A model generated the notes under the pieces. That model was not told where the DNA came from, ran no database searches, and saw only the letters and a program-made list of their open reading frames with translations. From JAVJUS01 sp040220455 (lineage in GTDB: Bacteria > Pseudomonadota > Alphaproteobacteria > DSM-16000 > Inquilinaceae), in NCBI GenBank assembly GCA_040220455.1, contig JAVJUS010000129.1:1-64000 (forward strand): 64,000 nucleotides of DNA, given 5' to 3'. The stretch's first letter is position 1. Every line of letters begins with the position of its first letter. A program made the translations under genes and the position numbers. Below, in pieces: positions 54,448 to 63,296 of the stretch.

Positions 54448-55350
54448 ATGAGCTCCCTTGGCGCGATTCCCCGCCCGGCGGTCCTGGCGGCGCTCGCCAC
54501 GCCCTATGACGCCGCCGGCGCCCCGGACGCCGCGCTCCTGGCGCGGCACGGGCGCCGGCTGCTCGACGCCGGGCTCGACGGCCTCGTGCCCTTCGGCACC
54601 ACGGGTGAGGGGCCGATGCTCACGGTCGCCGAGCGCAAGTCCGTGCTGGAGGCGCTGCTGGGCGAGGGGGTGCCGGCGGACCGGCTGCTGGTCGGCACGG
54701 GCTCCGCCGCGCCGGGCGACATCGCCGAGCTCGCCGCCCACGCCACCGGGCTGGGGGTGGCCGGCGTGCTGGTCATGCCGCCCTTCTTCTTTACCGACGT
54801 GGACGCGGCGGGGGTCGAGGACTCCATCGCCGGCGTGATCCGGGCGGTCGGCGACGACCGGCTGCGCGTCGTGCTCTACCACATCCCCCAGGTCGCCGGC
54901 GTCGGCGTCGCCCCGACGGTGATGCACCGGCTCGCCGCCGCCTTCCCGGGCACGATCGTCGGGATCAAGGACAGTGCCGGCCAGCGTGACGCGACGGTCC
55001 GGCTGTGCGAGGGTGCGGGCGATCTGCGGGTTTATGTCGGGGCCGAGCCGGACGTCTCGGCAGCGCTCGGCCATGGCGGGGCGGGGGCGATCTCCGGCCT
55101 CGCCAACCTTGCGCCCGGGCTGATCCGCGATCTGGTCGACCGGCCGGAGGACAGCGGCGTGCAGACCCGCGTGGGCGAGCTGGTCGCGGCCTTCGATGCG
55201 CTGCCCCTGATCCCGGCGATCAAGGCGGCGCTCGCCGAATGCACGGGAGAGCCGTCCTGGTCCCGCGTGCGGCCGCCGCTCCGGGCGCTGGAGCCCGCGC
55301 GGCTGGAGACCGTGCGCCGGGTCCTGGCGGCGGAGGAGACGGTGGGATGA
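54448..55350 (+). CDS. DapA-family (DHDPS/NAL) aldolase
   Basis: 300-residue TIM-barrel class I aldolase of the dihydrodipicolinate synthase family. PFGTTGEGPML near 45-55, VVLYHIPQ with the catalytic Tyr near 140, and the Schiff-base Lys in IVGIKDSAG near 170. It lies in a catabolic cluster with TRAP uptake, an SDR and a dioxygenase, so it more likely cleaves a 2-keto acid (for example a keto-deoxy sugar acid or hydroxy-ketoglutarate) than makes lysine precursor. Overlaps the next gene by 4 bp. ATG 54448. Confidence 0.9.
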   Translation: MSSLGAIPRPAVLAALATPYDAAGAPDAALLARHGRRLLDAGLDGLVPFGTTGEGPMLTVAERKSVLEALLGEGVPADRLLVGTGSAAPGDIAELAAHATGLGVAGVLVMPPFFFTDVDAAGVEDSIAGVIRAVGDDRLRVVLYHIPQVAGVGVAPTVMHRLAAAFPGTIVGIKDSAGQRDATVRLCEGAGDLRVYVGAEPDVSAALGHGGAGAISGLANLAPGLIRDLVDRPEDSGVQTRVGELVAAFDALPLIPAIKAALAECTGEPSWSRVRPPLRALEPARLETVRRVLAAEETVG

Positions 55351-56261
55351 CGGGTTTCGGGACGGGACCGCGCCTCGACGGCAAGCCGGTCCCGCCACAG
55401 CGCCTGGGCGGGCTGAGGCCGACACGGGCGAGCCTCGAGGCCGAGGCCATGGCCGCCCGGTTCGCCGAGGACGGCTATCTCTACCTGCCGGGCGTGCTCG
55501 ACCCGCGGGCGGTGGCCGCCGCGCGGCAGGCGGTCCTCGGCCCGCTCGCCCGGGTCGGGGAAGTCGCCGAGCCGGCGGCCGAAGGCATCGCGACCGGGAC
55601 GAGCGAGCGCGACAGCCTGGCGCCCGACCGGGGCGCCTTCCTGCGCGTCATCGCCGAGGATCCGGCGGTGCGCGCCGTCACCCATGGCGGCGACCTGGCG
55701 CGCCTGACGGCGGCCGTCCTGGGCGCGGAGACGGTGGCCTTCGACTTCCTGTGGCTGCGCACCATGCCGCCGGGCAGGGCCAGCCCGCCGCATATCGACC
55801 ATGTCTACATGAACCGCGGCACCTGGGACGTGGTGACCGCCTGGCTCCCGCTGGGCGACGTCCCGGCGGAGGACGGGCCGCTGTTCCTGGTCGAGGGCTC
55901 GCACCGCTTCGACGACCTGACCGGCCCGCTGCGCGGCCTCGACGTGGACGCCGTGGGCGCGCCGCCCGGCTCCCTCGATCTCGACCCGGTCGCTCTGGCG
56001 GCCGAGCGCGGGGCCCGGCTGCTGACGGCGGATTTCCGCGCCGGCGACGTGGTGCTGTTCGGCATGTTCATGCTGCATGCCTCGTTCGACAACGCCTCGC
56101 CGGCGGGGCGGGTCCGTGTGTCCTGCGACGCCCGCTGGCAGCGCGCCGACGACGCCCGCGATCCGCGCTACTTCGGAGACCCGCCGGCCGGCCACAAGGG
56201 TCAGAGCTATGGCGGGCTGAGCGCGGCCCGGCCGCTGACCGAGGCGGGCAACCGGCGATGA
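55347..56261 (+). CDS. Phytanoyl-CoA dioxygenase family protein
   Basis: 304-residue Fe(II)/2-oxoglutarate oxygenase. Iron ligands are in PPHIDHVYMNRG (His-x-Asp) and FMLHASFDNAS (distal His), with RVRVSCDARWQ supplying the 2-oxoglutarate Arg. It would hydroxylate the substrate brought in by the TRAP system, or open it to the aldolase. ATG 55347 overlaps the aldolase stop (ATGA); its own end overlaps the GntR gene by 4 bp, giving a tight three-gene operon. Confidence 0.9.
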   Translation: MTGFGTGPRLDGKPVPPQRLGGLRPTRASLEAEAMAARFAEDGYLYLPGVLDPRAVAAARQAVLGPLARVGEVAEPAAEGIATGTSERDSLAPDRGAFLRVIAEDPAVRAVTHGGDLARLTAAVLGAETVAFDFLWLRTMPPGRASPPHIDHVYMNRGTWDVVTAWLPLGDVPAEDGPLFLVEGSHRFDDLTGPLRGLDVDAVGAPPGSLDLDPVALAAERGARLLTADFRAGDVVLFGMFMLHASFDNASPAGRVRVSCDARWQRADDARDPRYFGDPPAGHKGQSYGGLSAARPLTEAGNRR

Positions 56262-56953
56262 AGCGGCGCGACGCCACGGTCGAGGCGGTCGGGGCGGGGA
56301 CGCCCGCGCCCGAGGGTCGGCTGAGCGACCGGGCCTACGCGGCGTTCAAGACGCAGCTCTTCTCCGGCGGGCTCAAGCCCGGGCAGTTCGTCTCCCAGCG
56401 CGAGCTGGTCGAGCTGATCGGCGTGCCGCTCGGCCCGACGCGGGAGGCGGTGCAGAAGCTGGCGCTCGAGGGCTTCGTCCAGATCGTGCCCCAGCGCGGC
56501 ATCCAGGTCGCCGGCGCGACGCCGAAGATGATCCGCGACGCCTTCCAGCTCCGCGTGCTGGTGGAGAAGGAGGCGGCCCTCCAATTCGCCGAATGCGCCA
56601 GCGACGCGGAGATCGAGGACCTCGCCGAGGCCCATCGCGCGGTCGTCGCCGCCGCGGCGGAGCGGATCGACGACGGGCTGCTGGAGCGCGCCCAGGCGAC
56701 CGACCGGGACATGCACGACGTCATGGTGCGCCGGCTCAACAACGAGTTCGTCTGGAACATCCACTGCGTCAACAGCGACCGCATCCGCCTGATCCGGCTC
56801 GACCACGGGCTGCTGACACCCGCCAACCTGCGCAGCGCCATGGACGAACACCTGGCGATCCTCGACGCCTGCGCCCGCCGCGACGCCGCCGCGGCCGCCT
56901 ACGCCATGGAGGTCCATCTGTCCACCGCCATGCGCCGGGCGATGGGGGTGTAG
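56258..56953 (+). CDS. GntR-family (FadR/FCD type) transcription regulator
   Basis: 231-residue repressor-like protein. Winged-helix DNA-binding domain at about 20-90: FSGGLKPGQFVSQRELVELIGVPLGPTREAVQKLALEGFV and IVPQRGIQV. FCD ligand-binding domain at about 95-225, with the metal-binding Asp and His residues in TDRDMHDVMVRRLNN, SAMDEHLAILDA and AYAMEVHLSTAMRR. Last gene of the aldolase-dioxygenase operon; it probably binds the palindrome at 54329-54361. ATG 56258 overlaps the preceding gene. Confidence 0.92.
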   Translation: MKRRDATVEAVGAGTPAPEGRLSDRAYAAFKTQLFSGGLKPGQFVSQRELVELIGVPLGPTREAVQKLALEGFVQIVPQRGIQVAGATPKMIRDAFQLRVLVEKEAALQFAECASDAEIEDLAEAHRAVVAAAAERIDDGLLERAQATDRDMHDVMVRRLNNEFVWNIHCVNSDRIRLIRLDHGLLTPANLRSAMDEHLAILDACARRDAAAAAYAMEVHLSTAMRRAMGV

Positions 56954-56978
56954 GGGCGGGGGCGCCTGATCCCGGGGC

Positions 56979-57059
56979 GTAGGTCGGTCGAGCAAAGCGA
57001 GCCCGACATACCGGCGGAGCGGGCGCCCGTGTCGCGCTCGCTGCGCTCGGCCGACCTAC
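56979..57059. repeat. GTAGGTCGG palindromic repeat (family B), full copy
   Basis: Left arm GTAGGTCGGTCGAGC then GCGAGCCCGACA, right arm TGTCGCGCTCGC then GCTCGGCCGACCTAC, near-perfect reverse complements over about 30 bp. The right end contains the TAG stop (57058-57056, minus) of the DUF934 gene. It separates convergent genes and may act as their shared terminator. Confidence 0.75.
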
Positions 57060-57560
57060 TCCGCCGCGGCCTTGCGGCGGCGCAGGCGTTCGTGGAAGGC
57101 GACCGGGCGGTCGTCCCCGGTCGGCTGGTAGAAGACCGTGATCTCCGCGTGGGCCTTCACCCAGGCATCGACCGCGTCCGGGCGGTCGATCTCGAAGGCG
57201 TCGAAGCCGCTGCGATCGAGGAAGAGGAGCTGGTCGCGCAGGATCTCCCCGACGGCGCGCAGTTCGCCCGTGAAGCCCAGGCGTTCACGCAGGATGCGCG
57301 CGGTGGAATAGCCGCGTCCGTCGTTGAACTTCGGGAACGCGACCGCGATCAGGGAGAGGCGGTCCAGGTCGCCGGCGAGGTCCTCCGGATCGTCCGCCGG
57401 CTCCATGCGCACGCCCAGCGGGCCGGACCGGCCGAGCAGGGAGTCCCGCTCCGCCGTCCAGCGCGCCAGCGGCACCAGGATCGCCGTCTCCGGATCGTTG
57501 GGCGGCGGGGTCTCCGGGTCGTCGAGGGCGACGAACGGGTCTTCGGCGGGCTGGCCCTGT

Positions 57561-57574
<14 letters not shown>
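57056..57574 (-). CDS. DUF934 protein of the sulfite reductase cluster
   Basis: 172-residue DUF934 family protein. These proteins occur almost only beside assimilatory sulfite or nitrite reductase genes; their biochemical job is unproven. Conserved parts are IAVAFPKFNDGRGYSTARILRERLGFTGELRAVGEILRDQL and FLDRSGFDAFEI. ATG 57574 lies inside the end of the reductase gene (14-bp overlap). Stop codon lies within repeat family B, so the last residues (RRRKAAAE) may have been altered by that insertion. Confidence 0.88.
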
Positions 57575-59234
<1,660 letters not shown>

Positions 59235-59298
59235 GGCTTCGGCTTTCCGGTGGAGCCTGGAGGGGGAGGGCGCGGGGACCCGGATCGGGCGGCGGCGT

Positions 59299-59643
59299 TC
59301 AGGCGTCGGCGGGCGCCGGCGCGCCATGGCCTTCCGGGCCCCATACCTGCTTGCCCAGGTCCGGGCGCACGGTGGGGCCGAGCGCGCGCAGCCGCTCGCG
59401 ATACCGGGCGGGGACGAGGCGGTCGCCGTCGCGCACCACCTCCATCGCGTAGGGGTCGACGACGGTCGTCCGCCAGGTCGGGTCGACCTCCTGGACGCGG
59501 GCGACGAAGGCCGGGCCGTCCTTCTTGAGGGTGCCTTCCTCGGTCGCCGCCTCGTCGATCACGGCCGTCCAGGCGCCGTCGCCGCGCCAGTAGACGACGA
59601 CGCCGTCGCCGAGGCGGTTGGCGGTCACGATCATCAGGGCCAT
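59299..59643 (-). CDS. DUF2849 protein of the sulfite reductase cluster
   Basis: 114-residue DUF2849 protein, a small family typically encoded just before alphaproteobacterial sulfite reductase. VTANRLGDGVVVYWRGDGAW at the start and VDPYAMEVVRDGDRLVPARYRERLRALGPTVR are conserved. Function unproven. ATG 59643 with GAGGAA upstream; 64 bp before the reductase start. Confidence 0.88.
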   Translation of the reverse strand: MALMIVTANRLGDGVVVYWRGDGAWTAVIDEAATEEGTLKKDGPAFVARVQEVDPTWRTTVVDPYAMEVVRDGDRLVPARYRERLRALGPTVRPDLGKQVWGPEGHGAPAPADA

Positions 59644-59749
59644 CGGTTCCTCTTCGCTCCCGGCGGCGGGGCCCATATTGTGCGTTCGGGAACCCGGGTG
59701 CCGCGATGGCGGAGAGTTTTACATGGTCGCGGGCCAGGGGAAAATCAAA

Positions 59750-59780
59750 AACTACAATCCAACAAAGTCACAATGTAGTT
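59750..59780. promoter_or_regulatory. Inverted repeat AACTACA/TGTAGTT in AT-rich divergent region
   Basis: AACTACA (59750-59756) and TGTAGTT (59774-59780), 17-bp spacer, in the AT-rich 218-bp gap between the sulfur operon (minus) and an exported-protein gene (plus). Possible LysR-type or other operator for sulfur control. Confidence 0.35.
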
Positions 59781-59861
59781 AGTTTACGCATATGCTAATG
59801 TGAAATGGGGTGCCGGCGCCGGCTCGACCCGCCGCCGAAGCCAGATATCCGGAGACCGCCG

Positions 59862-60401
59862 ATGCCGATCCGTCCGATAGCCCGCGCCGCCCTGCTGGCC
59901 GCCGGCCTCGCCTGCCTCGCCACCGTTCCGGCCTCGGCCCAGGTCGACGAGCAGGCAGCCACCGTCAACCGACCGACCGAGGCCGACGGCGACGACCGGC
60001 ACGAGGGCTACTACCACCCCCCGGTGACGAGCATGGAGATCTACAAGGCTCGCGCGCCAATTCTGGAGGAGAGCGACGCCCGCCGGCGCATCGGCTTCGT
60101 CGTCGCCCTGACGCGCGAACAGCTCGACCGGCCCTATCCGCCGCCCTACGCCCTGTTCGCCAAGGGCGCGGAGTCCGAAAAGGCGATCATCGTCGCGCTG
60201 GAAGGCGGGAGTCTCGACACGCTCTACCGGATGCGCGCGATGCTGGCCCAGCTCACCGCAATCGCCCGGTCCTCGCCGCTCTTCGTCGAGGCCAACGTGG
60301 CCGATTGGTATACCTTCCTGGACCTGCTCCACATGCTGGGATTCACCCAGCTCACGGTCAGCGACGGGGAGACCTGGGCCCATCGCTACAGCATCGAATG
60401 A
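59862..60401 (+). CDS. Exported protein of unknown function
   Basis: 179 residues with a signal peptide (about 6-27, cleavage ASA-QV). The mature region has EGYYHPPVTSMEIYKARAPILEESDARRRIGFVVALTREQL and a C-terminal part with EANVADWYTFLDLLHMLGFTQLTVSDGETWAHRY. Similar exported proteins occur in alphaproteobacteria, but I cannot name a function. ATG 59862 has GGAGA 10 bases upstream. It ends 119 bp before the multicopper oxidase gene. Confidence 0.7.
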   Translation: MPIRPIARAALLAAGLACLATVPASAQVDEQAATVNRPTEADGDDRHEGYYHPPVTSMEIYKARAPILEESDARRRIGFVVALTREQLDRPYPPPYALFAKGAESEKAIIVALEGGSLDTLYRMRAMLAQLTAIARSSPLFVEANVADWYTFLDLLHMLGFTQLTVSDGETWAHRYSIE

Positions 60402-60419
60402 ACGCAAAAGAATGCATAT

Positions 60420-60446
60420 TTCGTTTTAACACACTCTGAAAACGAA
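60420..60446. promoter_or_regulatory. Inverted repeat TTCGTTTT/AAAACGAA before the multicopper oxidase
   Basis: Perfect 8-bp arms (60420-60427 and 60439-60446) with an 11-bp spacer, 75-100 bp before the ATG at 60521 and just after the preceding stop. It may be an operator for the oxidase gene or a weak terminator of the upstream gene. Confidence 0.4.
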
Positions 60447-60520
60447 TCAGATAATGTCGCCTCCCATCACGGGTGATCGAGGCCGTGACTCGATCGCCCG
60501 ATCGAGAAGGGAGAGCAGGG

Positions 60521-62452
60521 ATGCGACACGCCGACCGTCGCGGGACTGGGGCTTCGGGACCGCTCCGCGTCACCTCAGCTAGGTTCGCGGGCGCCGCGCT
60601 GGCGGGCCTGGCCCTCTTCGCCGGCACGAACGGCGACGCAGCGGCGGAGGATGCGGGCACGCTGGCGCTCGCCTATGCCGAGGGGACGATCGCCAACCCG
60701 TCGGAGGGGCGGGCGGATTCGGTTCACCTGCGCGCCTACGACTGGTCCTCGGCCGAGGCGCCGAGCCCGTTCGTCGGCGCCGCGATCCATGTCCGGCCGG
60801 GCGACACCCTGGCCTTCACCCTCGACAACCGGCTGCCGACGGACGATCCCTCCTGCGATCCGATGCCGGCGGATATGAACACGCCGCACTGCTTCAACAA
60901 CACGAACTTCCACAGCCACGGCTGGTGGGTCAGCCCGCGGGGCAACAGCGACAACGTCCTGCTCGACATCGCGCCCGGGGAGAGCCAGGACTACAGCCTC
61001 GCCCTGCCGGCCGAGCATCCGGCCGGCACCTTCTGGTACCACGCCCACCGGCACGGCTCGACGGCGCTGCAGGTGTCCAGCGGCATGGGCGGCGCGCTGA
61101 TCGTCGAGGGCGACCGGCTGCCGACGGTCGAGGCCGACGGCACGGTCGGCGGGGGCGACGTCGACACGCTGCTGGTCGCGCCCGACGGCACGCCCTATCC
61201 GGACCGCACGCTGGTCCTGCAGCAGATCGCCTATGCCTGTCTCGACGCCGACGGCGCGATCGAGAAGAACGCCGACGGCACCTGGTTCTGCGGACCCGAC
61301 GACGTAGGCGTGATCGAGAGCTATGACGGTTTCGGCCCCGGGGAGTGGCAGGAGTCCGGCCGCTTCACCTCGATCAATGGCGCGGTACTGCCGGAACTGA
61401 ACTCCGCCACGGCGCTGGTGCCGGAGCGCTGGCGCTTCATCCATGCCGGCGTGCGCGATTCCATCGACATCCGCTTCCGCCGCGCCGATGGGGTGGCCGC
61501 GCTCGCCGCCTATGCCGCGCGGACGCCGGAGGCCCAGGCCGCGGCCACCGAGGCCGCCTGCTCGGGCGATCCGGTGCCCTATTTCCGGGTGGCCGAGGAC
61601 GGGCTGACCCGGCCGTCGCTGGTCGAGACGACGAGCACGGTGATGCAGCCGGGCTACCGCACCGATCTCCTGATCCAGTTTCCCGAGCCGGGCGTCTACT
61701 GCGTGATCGACGACGCCATGGACGCGGCGGAATCGATCAACGCGGTCGCCAGCCCCACGGAGCTGCTCGGTTACGTGACCGTCGGGCCGGCTCCGGCCGC
61801 CGCGGCCGGCGCGGACGCCGACACCCCGGGCGCGGCCATGGAAGCGGCGCTCGTGGCCTCGGCGGCGGCCGCGATGCCGGCCGGGCCGGTGCGCGAGGCC
61901 GTGATCGCCGATCTGCGCGACGGGCTGGGGCTCTCCGCCTTCGTGCCGCATCCGACGATCGAGCCGGAGGAGGTGACCGGCACGCAGACGCTGGGCTTCC
62001 TGATCGACACCAGCGACGGGGTCGCCTTCGAGATCGGCGACCTGGCGCGGGAGGCCGGCGGCGGCTGGGCGATCGTCGACGCCGAGTCGTACGACTCCGA
62101 GCGGGTCGACCGGTCGCTGACGCTGGGCGGTGTCGACGAATGGACCCTGCGCTCCGATCCGAATTCGGGCGGCCACCCCTTCCACATCCACGTCAACCCG
62201 TTCCAGATCGTCTCGGTCGTCTCCGACGAGACGGGCGAGGACGTCTCCGCGGTCGATCCCATGGACCCGGCGGCGGGGCAGTACGCCGGGCTGAAGGGAC
62301 AATGGAAGGACACGCTTTTCGTGGCGTCGGGCTACACGGTCACGGTCCGCACCCGCTACGAACGCTTCACCGGCGAGTTCGTCCTGCACTGCCACATCCT
62401 CGACCACGAGGACCAGGGCATGATGCAGAACGTCGAGGTCGTGGAGCGATAG
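60521..62452 (+). CDS. Periplasmic multicopper oxidase
   Basis: 643-residue exported copper oxidase. Signal peptide at about 20-46 (cleavage AAA-ED). The four copper-binding blocks are present: NFHSHGWWV, WYHAHRHGS, GGHPFHIHVNPFQ and HCHILDHEDQGMM, the last holding the type 1 Cys-His-Met set. It could oxidise Cu(I), other metals or phenolics. A Met-poor sequence argues against a CueO-type Met-rich copper loop. ATG 60521 has GGGAGAGCAGGG upstream; a GTG at 60473 is in frame. The stop TAG is part of TAGGTCGG, as in two other genes of the window. Confidence 0.92.
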   Translation: MRHADRRGTGASGPLRVTSARFAGAALAGLALFAGTNGDAAAEDAGTLALAYAEGTIANPSEGRADSVHLRAYDWSSAEAPSPFVGAAIHVRPGDTLAFTLDNRLPTDDPSCDPMPADMNTPHCFNNTNFHSHGWWVSPRGNSDNVLLDIAPGESQDYSLALPAEHPAGTFWYHAHRHGSTALQVSSGMGGALIVEGDRLPTVEADGTVGGGDVDTLLVAPDGTPYPDRTLVLQQIAYACLDADGAIEKNADGTWFCGPDDVGVIESYDGFGPGEWQESGRFTSINGAVLPELNSATALVPERWRFIHAGVRDSIDIRFRRADGVAALAAYAARTPEAQAAATEAACSGDPVPYFRVAEDGLTRPSLVETTSTVMQPGYRTDLLIQFPEPGVYCVIDDAMDAAESINAVASPTELLGYVTVGPAPAAAAGADADTPGAAMEAALVASAAAAMPAGPVREAVIADLRDGLGLSAFVPHPTIEPEEVTGTQTLGFLIDTSDGVAFEIGDLAREAGGGWAIVDAESYDSERVDRSLTLGGVDEWTLRSDPNSGGHPFHIHVNPFQIVSVVSDETGEDVSAVDPMDPAAGQYAGLKGQWKDTLFVASGYTVTVRTRYERFTGEFVLHCHILDHEDQGMMQNVEVVER

Positions 62453-62492
62453 GTCGGCGGGGCGCGGTGCCGAAAGCCGACACGGCGGCGGC

Positions 62493-62888
62493 TCAGGCCT
62501 CCGTGCCGATCGGCTCTCGCGCCGATTGACGGGGCGCCAGGATCTCCGGGTCGACGTCCAGCGCGACCGCCAGGCGCCCGCAGAGCTCTGGACGCGGGTG
62601 ACGGCGGCCGGTCTCGATCTGCGAGACATAGGCCGTCGACGTTCCGACGCGTTCGGCGAGCGCGGCCTGGGTCAGGCCTCGCCACTCCCTCACGGCGCGG
62701 ACCGGATTCACGCCGTCGACGTGGATCGCGTGGATCAAGCTGCCCGGATAGACCCGGCTCTGGCCGAGGTCGAGGCGGCGCAATTCGCGCAGCGCCTCGA
62801 GTTCGTCGACGAGGTCCTCGTATTCCTCGGCAGGCAGCACGACCAAGCTTTCGCCGCCGGGGGTGCGGATCGTCTGCGGCGGGCTCAT
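62493..62888 (-). CDS. XRE-family antitoxin-like HTH protein
   Basis: 131 residues. The N-terminal part (GGESLVVLPAEEYEDLVDELEALREL) resembles antitoxin dimerisation regions. A helix-turn-helix at about 65-125 has GLTQAALAERVGTSTAYVSQIETGRRHP. The ATG at 62888 overlaps the toxin stop by 4 bp (toxin first), the HigBA-like order. It probably binds the palindrome at 63143-63185 and neutralises the toxin. Convergent with the multicopper oxidase gene. Confidence 0.88.
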   Translation of the reverse strand: MSPPQTIRTPGGESLVVLPAEEYEDLVDELEALRELRRLDLGQSRVYPGSLIHAIHVDGVNPVRAVREWRGLTQAALAERVGTSTAYVSQIETGRRHPRPELCGRLAVALDVDPEILAPRQSAREPIGTEA

Positions 62889-63136
62889 CGGTACGCCTCC
62901 CTTCGATGGCCGATCCGGACGACGAGGAGGACGGTCCCGGATTCGTCCATGATCACGCGGTAGTCGCCGACCCGAAGCCTTGTCAATCCGGCGCCCTTCA
63001 GCGCCTTCACGTTTCGCGCCGAGCCTGCGGGGTCCGCAGCGTACCGCTCCACCTTGGCAACGATGCGGGCGGCCATATCGGGCGCCAGGCGAGCCAGAGC
63101 CTTCTGTGCCGCCGAGGTGTAGCGGACATCGACCAT
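62885..63136 (-). CDS. RelE/ParE-superfamily toxin
   Basis: 83-residue small basic protein with the RelE/ParE fold: VRYTSAAQKALARLAPDMAARIVAKVERYA (two helices), VKALKGAGLTRLRVGDYRVIMDESG and the C-terminal VVRIGHRREAYR with the Arg and Tyr used for mRNA cleavage in RelE types. ATG 63136 (or GTG 63139). Operon with the downstream XRE antitoxin. Confidence 0.9.
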   Translation of the reverse strand: MVDVRYTSAAQKALARLAPDMAARIVAKVERYAADPAGSARNVKALKGAGLTRLRVGDYRVIMDESGTVLLVVRIGHRREAYR

Positions 63137-63142
63137 CACCCT

Positions 63143-63185
63143 TGAATAGCATTATGCTATACAGCGGCCAAAATTGAATAGCATT
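63143..63185. promoter_or_regulatory. Toxin-antitoxin operator/promoter
   Basis: Perfect 15-bp palindrome ATAGCATTATGCTAT (63146-63160) immediately before the toxin start, plus a second half-site: TTGAATAGCATT occurs at 63143-63154 and again at 63174-63185, 31 bp apart (about three turns). This is the usual layout for antitoxin autorepression. Confidence 0.7.
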
Positions 63186-63296
63186 TTGTGTAGCAACCTT
63201 TGTCCCGCGCACGGGAGCAGGCGCAAACCATTTCTCGCGAGGCGAGCCTCGGCCATCGGGTCATGCATCGATCTGGCGCCACCGTTGTGCCGCCGG

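Noticed and set aside
54448..55350. Lysine-pathway dapA
   Set aside because: Catalytic residues fit the wider family, but the gene is in a TRAP/dioxygenase/GntR catabolic operon, so 4-hydroxy-tetrahydrodipicolinate synthase activity is unlikely.
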